Below are positions 15,158-22,825 of a DNA stretch of 64,000 bases, piece after piece. The DNA comes from Massilia sp. NR 4-1. Its GTDB lineage: Bacteria; Pseudomonadota; Gammaproteobacteria; Burkholderiales; Burkholderiaceae_D. How positions within the stretch are numbered: position 1 is the stretch's first letter; every line of letters begins with the position of its first letter. A program made the translations under genes and the position numbers. The notes below the pieces were generated by a model. That model was not told the origin of the DNA. It did not search any database and saw only the letters and a program-made list of their open reading frames with translations. The DNA lies in contig NZ_CP012201.1 in NCBI RefSeq assembly GCF_001191005.1, positions 6,138,001 to 6,202,000 on the forward strand. Reading direction: 5' to 3'.

Positions 15158-16366
15158 TTAGGGGGTGAGTTCTTCCAGGCCGCGCTGCAGGCTGGAGATG
15201 CTGGGGTTGTCGATGAAAACGCAGCGCTTGCCGGTGCGCTTGCAGAAATCCTTCACGCGCCAGTAGGCGCTGTGGCTGATGCAGCCGGTCTGGCAGATCA
15301 CGAGATCGGCGGCGGCCAGGCTGGCTTCGAGCTTGTTGGCGTTGTCTTCGAGGCCGCCATCGTGGTGGGCGAACTGGGCGCCGACGCGCTCGATCAGGGC
15401 GCGGTAGGTGGCGACATTGCCGCTGCGCCCACCCACGCACAGCACGCTGCGCTCGTTGAGGCTGACCGGCATCTTCATGATGTGTTCAACCACGGGTGGC
15501 GCTTGCGGCGGCGCATCGGCGGCCAGGGCGGCGTTCAGCGTGGCGTCCTGGGCCTGGGCTTGCAACTGGGCTTGCGCCAGGCTCAGTTCGCGGCGCAGCT
15601 CGGCCACCTGGTTGCGCAGCAGGCGTTCGCGTTCGTCGGTCTGGCTCAGGCGCTGGGCCAGGCGTTCGCGCGTTTCCAGGCCGGGGATCGAGCTGCGCAA
15701 CTGGTCCAGCTCGCTGCGCAGCGAGTCGATGATGCTGTCGCGGCCCACCAGTTGGGCGCGCAGCTGCATCAGCTGGCTGGCCTGCTGTTCCTGCTCGGCC
15801 GTGCGCTCCAGCTGCACGGCGGCGCTGCGCTGCTGCAGGCGGACGATTTCGCGCGCCTGGCGCGTATTGTCTTCGAGGGTGCTGTTAAAGCGGTTGAGGT
15901 CGGCGCGCACGCAGGCGCCGGCCTGGTGCTGGATCATGTGCAGGTCGCGGCACATGCGTTCTTCCAGCTCGGTCGTGCAGCGCGGATGGGTCAGGCCGGC
16001 CCAGAAGGCGCCCGCCACGTCGCCATTGGCGACGGCGGCGCGCCACAGCTCGGCCAGCTGTTCGCTGCATTTGGCGGCGCGGAAACGCAGCAGCACGGCC
16101 GCGTAGCGCCGTTCCAGCTCTTTTTGCACCGCTTCCGACAGCTTGTTGCGGGTGCCGCATTCGCTGACCGTACCGACGTGGATTTCGTAATCGTCGGCCA
16201 ATACCTTGCCGCCCGTGATCTTGCCCACCAGCTTGCGCAGGACGGCCAAGGGCAGACCCACGCCCACCAGCGGACAGTGGCAGGTATGGCCCAGTTCCCA
16301 GATGCGGCGGCGGCGCGAGGTTTGCGCCTCGGCCGGCGCGGCCGGCAGTTGGTGTTTATCGCACAT
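15158..16366 (-). CDS. DUF2325 domain protein with coiled coil
   Basis: A 402-residue soluble protein. An N-terminal domain holds several Cys and His (RRRRIWELGHTCHCPLVG), the middle (about 170-270) is a long coiled coil, and the last 100 residues form DUF2325 (VLCVGGRSGNVATYRALIERVGAQFAHHDGG ... ADLVICQTGCISHSAYWRVKDFCKRTGKRCVFID). DUF2325 has a Rossmann-like look and conserved Cys/His that could bind metal or a nucleotide; no function is established. It lies 15 bp downstream of the 114-aa gene and after hemP on the same strand, so it is probably part of an iron-regulated operon. Confidence 0.82.
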   Translation of the reverse strand: MCDKHQLPAAPAEAQTSRRRRIWELGHTCHCPLVGVGLPLAVLRKLVGKITGGKVLADDYEIHVGTVSECGTRNKLSEAVQKELERRYAAVLLRFRAAKCSEQLAELWRAAVANGDVAGAFWAGLTHPRCTTELEERMCRDLHMIQHQAGACVRADLNRFNSTLEDNTRQAREIVRLQQRSAAVQLERTAEQEQQASQLMQLRAQLVGRDSIIDSLRSELDQLRSSIPGLETRERLAQRLSQTDERERLLRNQVAELRRELSLAQAQLQAQAQDATLNAALAADAPPQAPPVVEHIMKMPVSLNERSVLCVGGRSGNVATYRALIERVGAQFAHHDGGLEDNANKLEASLAAADLVICQTGCISHSAYWRVKDFCKRTGKRCVFIDNPSISSLQRGLEELTP

Positions 16367-16381
16367 GCTGGCCGGCTCCTC

Positions 16382-16726
16382 TTAGCAGGCGGCCTGGGCG
16401 CTGCCGCGGCCGCGCGCCATGATGCGGCTGAGGAAGGTCGATTCTTCCTTGACCGGCTGGGGCGGGGGCAGGGAGCGCTCGACCACGGCGGCCCACTGCT
16501 CGGACAGCTGCTGGCAGGTGGCGCTCAGCACGGGCGCCAGGTCGGGCAGGCTGGCCAGGGCCTTGAGGTGGCGTTCGATGACGGACGCCAGCTTCACGCA
16601 GGCGCCGCTGTCATTGGCGCTGGACGTGTAATGCGACATCAGGTGCAGCACCGCGGACAGCATCAGCTCGGGATGCTGGCCTTTCTGGGGCGCGAGAAAA
16701 ATCGGATCGGTACGGTCGATGGCCAT
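16382..16726 (-). CDS. Conserved hypothetical protein, 114 aa
   Basis: Not recognised. A mostly helical, soluble 114-residue protein (HPELMLSAVLHLMSHYTSS, then ASVIERHLKALASLPDLAPVLSATCQQLSEQWAAVV), with no signal peptide. It lies between hemP and the DUF2325 gene on the same strand with short gaps, suggesting a role in iron or heme handling, but this rests on context only. Confidence 0.7.
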   Translation of the reverse strand: MAIDRTDPIFLAPQKGQHPELMLSAVLHLMSHYTSSANDSGACVKLASVIERHLKALASLPDLAPVLSATCQQLSEQWAAVVERSLPPPQPVKEESTFLSRIMARGRGSAQAAC

Positions 16727-16794
16727 CGGGGCACTCCTCGGGTCGGTATGGCTGGCGCGCGCGGATGGCTTGGCTGGCTGGGGCTGTCGGGGAT

Positions 16795-16977
16795 TTAAGC
16801 GGTCAGAATCAGTTTATTGAGCTGGGTGATGCGCAAGCGGTAGATGCGGCCGGCATGTTCGATTTCGACTTCGCGCTGGTCCTGCATCAGGCCGGCGGTG
16901 GTCAGGCGGCGCACCGGTTGGGCAGCGGCGGGAGCGGCAACGGTCGGGCGGATAGCGGGCGATGGGCTGGTGTGCAT
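16795..16977 (-). CDS. hemP: Hemin uptake protein HemP
   Basis: A 60-residue protein whose second half (VRRLTTAGLMQDQREVEIEH, then RIYRLRITQLNKLILTA) matches the small HemP/HmuP family linked to heme uptake loci. The ATG at 16977 was chosen because the open frame above it is an AT-rich promoter region and AAGGAAAAAC precedes this codon. A Fur-like box overlaps the upstream region at 16995-17013. It heads an operon with the 114-aa and DUF2325 genes; no heme receptor or transporter is adjacent. Confidence 0.85.
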   Translation of the reverse strand: MHTSPSPAIRPTVAAPAAAQPVRRLTTAGLMQDQREVEIEHAGRIYRLRITQLNKLILTA

Positions 16978-16994
16978 GAAGTTTTTCCTTAAAT

Positions 16995-17013
16995 AAGAAT
17001 GATTCGCATTTGC
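16995..17013 (-). promoter_or_regulatory. Fur-like box upstream of hemP
   Basis: On the minus strand GCAAATGCGAATCATTCTT matches the 19-base Fur consensus at 13 positions by eye. It is 18 bp upstream of the hemP start codon. Confidence 0.65.
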
Positions 17014-17082
17014 ATTATTAGCTGCCGCTGCCAGAAATGCAAGTGCTTTTTGACATGTGAAAGTCACTTTTTTGCACGGGAT

Positions 17083-17107
17083 AAAAAAAGGCCCGCCGAA
17101 GCGGGCC
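17083..17107 (-). terminator. Intrinsic terminator of the FNR-family regulator gene
   Basis: Read on the minus strand: GGCCCGC, a TTCG loop, GCGGGCC, then seven T. It is 35 bp beyond the regulator stop codon and upstream of hemP. Confidence 0.9.
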
Positions 17108-17141
17108 AAACGCTGGGTGAAACGAGAGTAAGCGGGGAAAA

Positions 17142-18011
17142 TCAGTAGGCGGCCAGCAGCGGTTCGGCCGGCAGTTCGGCGGCGGCCGGTTCGGCGCGTG
17201 CGTTGGCGCGCAGGCGCGCCTGCACGCTCTTGCCGCGCGTGCGCGAGGGCGGCAGGCGGCGCAGCGAGCGCAGCGCGTCGGCATCCTTGATGCCGATGGT
17301 GCGCTGGTCGACGCTGATCATGCCGATTTCATTGAAGGCCGACAGCGTGCGGCTGACCGTTTCCAGGGTCAGGCCCAGGTAGCTGCCGATTTCATGGCGC
17401 GTCATGCGCAGGTTGAACAGCTTGCTGGAATAGCCCATCTGGGCGAAGCGTTCCGACAGCGACACCAGGAAGCGCGCCACGCGCGCCTCGGCGCTGAGCG
17501 CGCCCAGCATGCCGATCATGGCTTGCTCGCGCACCAGTTCGCGGCTCATCACGCCGTACAGCATGTTTTCCAGTTCCAGGTGCACGCGGCTGAGCGCGGT
17601 CAGTTTCTTGAAGGGCAGCAGGATCAGGTCGCAGTCCGACAGCGCCACCGCCTCCGAGGTGTAGTGGCGGCTGTGGATGCCGTCGACGCCGAGCAGGTCG
17701 CCCTTCATCGGGAAGCTCAGCACTTGCTCATTGCCGAATTCATCGATGAGCACGGTTTTCAGGAAGCCCGAATTGACGATGTACAGGGTATCGAAGCTTT
17801 GGCCGATGGTATGGATGCGCTGTCCGGTCTTGAATTGGACATGCTGGAACAGCAGCTCTTCCGCATTGAGCGTGCTGATGGCGGGCAGATGCAGCAGCTC
17901 GCAGACTTCCTTCATATTGGACCAGAGCCGACCTTGGCGCTGGCGGCCAGCTTCCATCGACGATGAAGCCGACACGGCGGGGCGAAGCTCGGACATGGGC
18001 GTAGAGAACAT
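17142..18011 (-). CDS. Crp/Fnr-family transcriptional regulator (FNR-like)
   Basis: A 289-residue regulator with a cyclic-nucleotide-binding-type beta-roll (FKTGQRIHTIGQSFDTLYIVNSGFLKT ... MKGDLLGVDGIHSRHY), a dimer helix, and a C-terminal HTH with FNR-type recognition helix (MTRHEIGSYLGLTLETVSRTLSAF; E-x-x-SR fits TTGAT half sites). FNR has an N-terminal Cys cluster for an Fe-S centre; here only one Cys is near the N terminus (VCELLHL), so oxygen sensing through a 4Fe-4S cluster is unlikely. The ATG at 18011 was chosen over the open frame from 18068 because ACAGGAGATAAGC precedes it. A basic tail of about 40 residues follows the HTH. It may act on the FNR box at 19548-19561. Confidence 0.9.
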   Translation of the reverse strand: MFSTPMSELRPAVSASSSMEAGRQRQGRLWSNMKEVCELLHLPAISTLNAEELLFQHVQFKTGQRIHTIGQSFDTLYIVNSGFLKTVLIDEFGNEQVLSFPMKGDLLGVDGIHSRHYTSEAVALSDCDLILLPFKKLTALSRVHLELENMLYGVMSRELVREQAMIGMLGALSAEARVARFLVSLSERFAQMGYSSKLFNLRMTRHEIGSYLGLTLETVSRTLSAFNEIGMISVDQRTIGIKDADALRSLRRLPPSRTRGKSVQARLRANARAEPAAAELPAEPLLAAY

Positions 18012-18241
18012 GCTTATCTCCTGTAGTACGGCAAGGCAATGACGCAGAATCGGGACTTGGACCTCCACCCATGCAGGGCGGGAAGTATTCTTGTTCGCTC
18101 GCCAGAGGCCTATGGCCTACTGGAAACTTTAGCTTGGTTTCAGTATGCCAACACGACCCGACAATTGATATCAGCGGGTGCTGAATATGGCGTAGGAGCT
18201 GGCGCAGGCGGGTAGGAGTATTCCTAGTGGGGCGGGATGCG

Positions 18242-18261
18242 GGCCGGACGGGCGTCCGGCC
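18242..18261. terminator. Hairpin after the response regulator gene
   Basis: GGCCGGAC, a 4-base loop and GTCCGGCC form a stable stem 18 bp past the response regulator stop codon. No T-run follows on the minus strand, so termination is uncertain. Confidence 0.4.
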
Positions 18262-18279
18262 GCGCGGAGGGGGCCGGGC

Positions 18280-18924
18280 TTAACTGCCGAACGGCGAGAG
18301 CAGGCGGTGGGCCACCGCATACTGCACCATCTCCGACAAGGAACCCATGCCCATCTTCTGCATGATGCGCGTCTTGTGCGTGCTCACGGTTTTCACGCTC
18401 AGGTGCAGGCTGTTGCCGATGTCGGTGATCGACTTGCCGGCCACCAGCAGCGAGAACACTTCGAACTCGCGGTCCGACAACTGCTTGTGCAGCAGGCTCT
18501 CGTTGGGCGTCATGATGTTGAGCGCGAGCTGCTCGGCGACCTCGGTGCTGATGTACGGCCGGCCCGAAGCGACCTTGTGGATGGCGCCCACCAGCTGGGT
18601 ACCGGCGCTCTCCTTGGTCAGGTAGCCCTGGGCGCCGGCGCGGATGGCGCGCACCGCATACTGCTCCTCCTCGTGCATGGTGAGGATGAGGATGGCCAGC
18701 TTGGGCGCTTCGCTGCGGATCTGGCGGATCAGGTCGACGCCGCTGCGGCCCGGCATCGACAAATCCAGCAGCAGCAGGTCGAAACCGCCCTGGCGCACGC
18801 GGTTCAGCACTTCGAAGCCGTCGATGGCTTCGCCCACGATTTCTATATCCTCGGCGCCGTCGAGGATGCGCTTCAGGCCTTCGCGCATAATGGTGTGGTC
18901 GTCGGCGATGACTATTCTGATCAT
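18280..18924 (-). CDS. NarL/FixJ-family response regulator
   Basis: A 214-residue two-component regulator. The receiver domain has acidic pair D8-D9 (IADDH), phospho-acceptor Asp54 (LLLLDLSMPG), Thr in LILTMHE and Lys in YLTKES. The C-terminal LuxR-type HTH (LSDREFEVFSLLVAGKSITDIGNSLHLSVKTVSTHKTRIMQKMG) follows. The overall sequence resembles UvrY/GacA-type regulators. No sensor kinase is adjacent, so it is an orphan in this window. It is read in the same direction as the universal stress gene 82 bp upstream. Confidence 0.92.
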   Translation of the reverse strand: MIRIVIADDHTIMREGLKRILDGAEDIEIVGEAIDGFEVLNRVRQGGFDLLLLDLSMPGRSGVDLIRQIRSEAPKLAILILTMHEEEQYAVRAIRAGAQGYLTKESAGTQLVGAIHKVASGRPYISTEVAEQLALNIMTPNESLLHKQLSDREFEVFSLLVAGKSITDIGNSLHLSVKTVSTHKTRIMQKMGMGSLSEMVQYAVAHRLLSPFGS

Positions 18925-19006
18925 GGCAATGGGTTTGGGGAAAAAGGGAAAATACTACTACGAACTCCCGCGGGAGCTTGCTCTTTTTGTAAGGCGCGTG
19001 GCGCGC

Positions 19007-19474
19007 CTAGTCGGGCAGCGGTTCCTTGAGCAGGCGGTGCACCAGGACCGGCATGCGCGTATGCGACAGCACCTTGTTGGTGACGCTGCCCAGCAGCAGC
19101 TGGCCCCAGCCGCTGCGCCCGTGCGAGCCGATGAAGATCAGGTCGCAGCCATGGCGCGCCGCCACGTCGATGATTTTCAGCGCGGCGCTCTCGGCGAACG
19201 CGGTCATGCCCTCGGCCCGCACCGCCTTCTTGGCGCAGGCATCGAGGATGGGCTGCACGTGCTCGCTGCCGGCGCGTTCCATCGCGGCGCGGTATTCCTC
19301 CTCGCTGGGATAGCTGGGCGGAATGATCTCGACATAGATCGGGTACTGGTATTCGGGCGCCACGAACAGCACCAGCGCCTCGGCGCCCATCTGCTGGGCG
19401 AAGGAGACGCCGGCGCAGGCAGTCATGCGGGAGACGGCCGAGCCGTCGGTGGTGATCAGGATCTTGCGGTACAT
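19007..19474 (-). CDS. Universal stress protein (UspA family)
   Basis: A 155-residue Usp-fold protein starting MYRKILITTDGSAVS and containing the ATP-binding signature GSHGRSGWGQLLLGSVTNKVL near the end, so it is the nucleotide-binding type. The ATG at 19474 was chosen because AAGGAGAGTGAT precedes it; the frame is open to 19561, but that part contains a regulatory site. A perfect FNR box (19548-19561) lies 74 bp upstream, suggesting induction under low oxygen by an FNR-family regulator. Confidence 0.92.
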   Translation of the reverse strand: MYRKILITTDGSAVSRMTACAGVSFAQQMGAEALVLFVAPEYQYPIYVEIIPPSYPSEEEYRAAMERAGSEHVQPILDACAKKAVRAEGMTAFAESAALKIIDVAARHGCDLIFIGSHGRSGWGQLLLGSVTNKVLSHTRMPVLVHRLLKEPLPD

Positions 19475-19547
19475 ATCACTCTCCTTGTGAAAGTCCTTCC
19501 CCTCCTTCATTGTAGTCTGATTTTGCATATTGTCTGGATGCAAAGAC

Positions 19548-19561
19548 TTGATGTGGATCAA
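19548..19561 (-). promoter_or_regulatory. Perfect FNR/ANR box upstream of usp
   Basis: TTGATGTGGATCAA matches TTGAT-N4-ATCAA exactly. Its centre is about 80 bp before the usp start codon, a position compatible with activation of a promoter around 19510. Confidence 0.8.
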
Positions 19562-19738
19562 TAAAGTACCAGGAAGCGACAGGGAAGGGCGGCCGCCGAC
19601 ATTTATGCCGCATTTGTTGTCGCCGCGGACAGATTTGTGGCCTGCCGAGGGGCAGCAATGCTAGTATCCCCAAATACAACAGAAAGTCCGGCTTTTGCGT
19701 GCGCGGTGCGGCTTTGCCTTTCTTTTCCCTAAGGGAGA

Positions 19739-19768
19739 TTGAACAAGGGGGGCGCCCCCTGCTACACT
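19739..19768 (+). promoter_or_regulatory. Possible promoter of cheZ-cheA
   Basis: TTGAAC (19739-19744), an 18-bp spacer and TACACT (19763-19768) resemble a sigma-70 promoter. The spacer contains the perfect palindrome GGGGGCGCCCCC (19748-19759). No clear flagellar sigma-28 site was seen. Confidence 0.4.
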
Positions 19769-19859
19769 CGCGTAAATGCGGTAATATTGCCGGGCGTCAT
19801 CTACGATTGCGCCGGGCAGCAGTTTAGGCAGCAATTTTTTACATGGAGAAGCAGGAATT

Positions 19860-20699
19860 ATGACCGACGCCGCTGATGATTTCGACGCCTTATTTGAAGA
19901 AGTGTCCGCGCAACGCGCCACAGCCGCTCCTGCTCCGGCCCCGGCCCCGGCTCCCGCCGCAGCGGCTGAAGATGACCTGGAAAGCCTGTTTGACGAAATT
20001 TCCTCGACCCGACCGCCCGATGCCGCCGCTGCCGCGCCGGTTGAGCCGGCGCCGGTTGCCGCTGCGGCCGCGCCCGCCGGTGAGGCCGAGGGCCACGCGG
20101 CCGACAAGCCGATGTTCGAGCGCCTGGGCGGCATCGTGCGCCTGCTGCACGATTCGCTGCGCGAGCTGGGCTACGACAAGGCCTTGACCGAAGCGTCGAC
20201 CCAGATCGTCGACGCCCAGGACCGCCTGGAATACGTGGCCAGCCTGACCGAGCAGGCCGCCAACAAGGTGCTCAACACCCTGGACGACGGCATGCCGGCC
20301 CAGGACGTGCTGTCGAAAAAATCCAAGGAAATGGAAGACCGCTGGGCCGAGCTGTTCGCCGGCAAACTCAGCATCGATGAATTCAAAACCCTGGCAGGCG
20401 ACTCGCGCGCTTTTGCCCAGGCCGTATCCGAAGCCACCGAGGCGGAAAAAGCCCGTCTGCTGGAAATCATGATGGCCCAGGACTTCCAGGACATCACCGG
20501 CCAGCTGATCAAGAAAGTCGTGGTCATCACCAAGACGGTGGAAGCGGAACTGGCCCAGCTGCTGCGCGACAATGCGCCGGTAGAGGTGCGCGAGAAGATT
20601 GCGCAAAAAGAGGTGTCCCTGATGACAGGCCCGTCGGCTCCGACGGTGGCCCTGAGCCAGGACAGTGTCGATGATCTGCTTGCCGATCTGGGATTCTAA
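19860..20699 (+). CDS. cheZ: CheY-P phosphatase CheZ
   Basis: A 279-residue CheZ. The catalytic motif AQDFQDITGQLIKK lies near residue 206; by alignment with E. coli CheZ the acid and amide that attack CheY-P are Asp211 and Gln215. Long helices before it form the four-helix dimer bundle, and the C terminus (SQDSVDDLLADLGF) is the CheY-binding peptide. Residues 20-80 are an Ala/Pro linker. Two acidic segments in the N-terminal 50 residues (DDFDALFEEVSA and DDLESLFDEIS) look like extra copies of the C-terminal peptide. GGAGAAGCAGGA precedes the start. The stop codon overlaps the cheA start by one base. No cheY is present nearby. Confidence 0.9.
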   Translation: MTDAADDFDALFEEVSAQRATAAPAPAPAPAPAAAAEDDLESLFDEISSTRPPDAAAAAPVEPAPVAAAAAPAGEAEGHAADKPMFERLGGIVRLLHDSLRELGYDKALTEASTQIVDAQDRLEYVASLTEQAANKVLNTLDDGMPAQDVLSKKSKEMEDRWAELFAGKLSIDEFKTLAGDSRAFAQAVSEATEAEKARLLEIMMAQDFQDITGQLIKKVVVITKTVEAELAQLLRDNAPVEVREKIAQKEVSLMTGPSAPTVALSQDSVDDLLADLGF

Positions 20700-22585
20700 T
20701 GGACGATATGCTGAAGGAGTTCGTCGTTGAGGCGATGGACTTGGCAGTCAACGTCGAGGAGCACCTGCTGCGCCTCGAACGTGACCCTGACAATAAAGAA
20801 ACACTGAACGCGGTTTTCCGCTCCTTCCACACGATTAAGGGCGGCGCCGGTTTCATGAACCTGGGCGCGCTGGTGTCGGCCTGCCACCTGACCGAGAACC
20901 TGTTCGACGCGCTGCGCACCGGCGCCGCGCCGGTGACGCCGCTGTCGATCGAGGCGGCGCTGCAAGCGTCCGGCTTCGTGGCCGACCAGCTGGCCGAACT
21001 GAATAACGGCGCCGCGCCGGAAAGCCTGGGCGGCATGCCGGGCGACCTGGAAGCGATCCTGAAGGACGCCATCGAAGGCAAGAGCGAAGCGCCGGCCAAG
21101 GCCGCCGCGCCGGCAGCGGCGCCGGCGCCAGTGGCGGCCGCCGCTCCGGCGCCCGCCGCCGCACCTGCGGCCGCGCCCGCCGCAACGGCATCGGCCGACG
21201 GCCTGGACTGGGAAGGCATGTACGAGGCGGTGATGCCGCCCGGCAGCTATACCCGCTCCGCCGCGCCGGCCGCCGCCGCGCCCGTGGCGGTCGAAGCGCC
21301 CGCGCCGGCCGCCGCCGAAGCCGCCGCCCCGGCCGTTGCCGCCGCCATCGCCAAGCGCGAAGGCCCGGCCCGCGAAGAAAGCAAGCCGCACGCGCCGCCG
21401 GCCAAGGAAGAAAGCATCCGTATCGACGCCGTCAAGCTCGACGCCCTGCTGGAAGTGGCCGGCGAATCGGTGCAGGCCGCCAACCAGGCCGCCGTGCTGC
21501 TGGAACGCCTGCAGCAGTTCAAGTTCGAAGGCCAGGCGGCGTCCCTGATGTCGGCCCTGACCGAGACTCTGGAACGTGCCTCGCGCTACTCCACCGAACT
21601 GCAGCGCGCCACCCTGGCCACCCGCATGCAGCCGGTCGGCCGCCTGTTCCAGAAATTCCCGCGCCTGGTGCGCGAGCTGGCGAAAGACCTGGGCAAGGAA
21701 GTCGAACTGACCATCGAAGGCGCGGAGACCGAAGTCGACCGCGTGGTGGTGGACAGCCTGTACGACCCGCTGGTGCACATGCTGCGCAATGCGCTCGACC
21801 ACGGCGTCGAGGCGCCGGACGTGCGCCTGGCCGCCGGCAAGCCGGCCAAGGCCTTCATCTCGCTCAAAGCCTGGCAGGAAGCGAATAGCGTCATGATCGT
21901 GCTGCAGGACGACGGCAAGGGCATGGACCCGGTCGGCCTGCGCAAGAAGGCGGCCGAAAAAGGCCTGATCTCGCCGACCGCCAACCTGAGCGACGAAGAA
22001 TCCTACCAGCTGGTCTTCCTGCCCGGCTTCTCGACCAAGGAAGTGGCGTCCTCCGTGTCCGGCCGCGGCGTCGGCATGGACGTGGTGAAGACCGCCGTCG
22101 AGAAAAACCGCGGCGCCATCCACATCGACTCGGCGCTGGGCAAGGGCACCAAGTTCGCCATCCGCCTGCCGATCGAGCTGTCGATCGTGCCGACCATGCT
22201 GGTCTCGACCTCGGGCGCCTTGCTGGCGCTGCCGATGGCCGTGGTGCAGCGCGTGGTCGAACTGCCGGAAACCTTCATGGAAGTGGGCGGTGCCCCGGTG
22301 CTCAAAGACCAGGGCCGTCCGCTGCCGGTGCGTTCGCTGGCCGGCGCCCTGGGCTACGAACTCGGTTCCGAGCGCGTCGGCATCGTGGTCAATTCGCCGC
22401 AGCCTTACATCCTGGCCGTGGAAGCCGTGGACGGCACCGCCGACCTCGTGATCAAGCCGATGACCGCGCTGGCGGTGGAAGGCATTACCGGTACTGCGCG
22501 CTCGGCCGAAGGCGAGCTGGTGCTAGTGGTCGGCCTATCCTTCCTGATGGACGGTTGCAGGGGAAGTGTACGCATGGCGGCATAA
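20699..22585 (+). CDS. cheA: Chemotaxis histidine kinase CheA
   Basis: A 628-residue CheA. The Hpt (P1) domain carries the phospho-accepting His44 in FRSFHTIKGGAGF. A long Ala/Pro linker (about 120-240, with a short DGLDWEGMYEAVMP island) replaces a clear P2 domain. Then come P3 (VKLDALLEVAGESVQAANQ), the ATPase P4 with HMLRNALDHGVE (N box), QDDGKGMD (G1), FLPGFSTKE (F) and GRGVGMDVVK (G2), and P5 (LPIELSIVPTMLVSTSGALLALPMAVVQRVVELP). It would phosphorylate CheY, whose signal CheZ removes. CheW, receptors and CheY are not in the window, so partners are encoded elsewhere. Confidence 0.92.
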   Translation: MDDMLKEFVVEAMDLAVNVEEHLLRLERDPDNKETLNAVFRSFHTIKGGAGFMNLGALVSACHLTENLFDALRTGAAPVTPLSIEAALQASGFVADQLAELNNGAAPESLGGMPGDLEAILKDAIEGKSEAPAKAAAPAAAPAPVAAAAPAPAAAPAAAPAATASADGLDWEGMYEAVMPPGSYTRSAAPAAAAPVAVEAPAPAAAEAAAPAVAAAIAKREGPAREESKPHAPPAKEESIRIDAVKLDALLEVAGESVQAANQAAVLLERLQQFKFEGQAASLMSALTETLERASRYSTELQRATLATRMQPVGRLFQKFPRLVRELAKDLGKEVELTIEGAETEVDRVVVDSLYDPLVHMLRNALDHGVEAPDVRLAAGKPAKAFISLKAWQEANSVMIVLQDDGKGMDPVGLRKKAAEKGLISPTANLSDEESYQLVFLPGFSTKEVASSVSGRGVGMDVVKTAVEKNRGAIHIDSALGKGTKFAIRLPIELSIVPTMLVSTSGALLALPMAVVQRVVELPETFMEVGGAPVLKDQGRPLPVRSLAGALGYELGSERVGIVVNSPQPYILAVEAVDGTADLVIKPMTALAVEGITGTARSAEGELVLVVGLSFLMDGCRGSVRMAA

Positions 22586-22610
22586 GCATCAAGCACCAAG
22601 CAAGACACCA

Positions 22611-22642
22611 AAGCCTGCGGCCGAAACCGCAGGCTTTTTTTT
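22611..22642 (+). terminator. Intrinsic terminator after cheA
   Basis: AAGCCTGCGG, a short loop and CCGCAGGCTT followed by T residues, 26 bp past the cheA stop codon. Confidence 0.9.
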
Positions 22643-22825
22643 CGCGTAGTCTTTTGTATTTATTTTCACAAGCTTTACACAAACATCAACAAAGGGCGCC
22701 AGATCAAACAGGCAAATTCCCAGGACGCATCGGCTCACGAGGCGGAAAGACGGGCTTGGTTTTGCGTTGCACAAATATGGCATAATCAAATTGGATCACT
22801 CAAAAATTAGGCAGCAGTAGCAACC

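Larger units (their letters stand above)
19475..19859. other. 385-bp intergenic region between usp and cheZ
   Basis: It holds the divergent control regions: an FNR box at 19548-19561 on the usp side and a possible sigma-70 promoter at 19739-19768 on the cheZ side. No RNA gene or small ORF with a convincing ribosome site was seen in the rest. Confidence 0.6.

Noticed and set aside
18213..18226. TAGGA-N4-TCCTA repeat as a regulator site
   Set aside because: It lies downstream of the response regulator and upstream of the divergent gap without a matching known consensus.
19776..19800. Flagellar sigma-28 promoter before cheZ (TAAA...GCCGGGCG)
   Set aside because: The spacing is 12 instead of about 15 and the -10 part differs from GCCGATAA.
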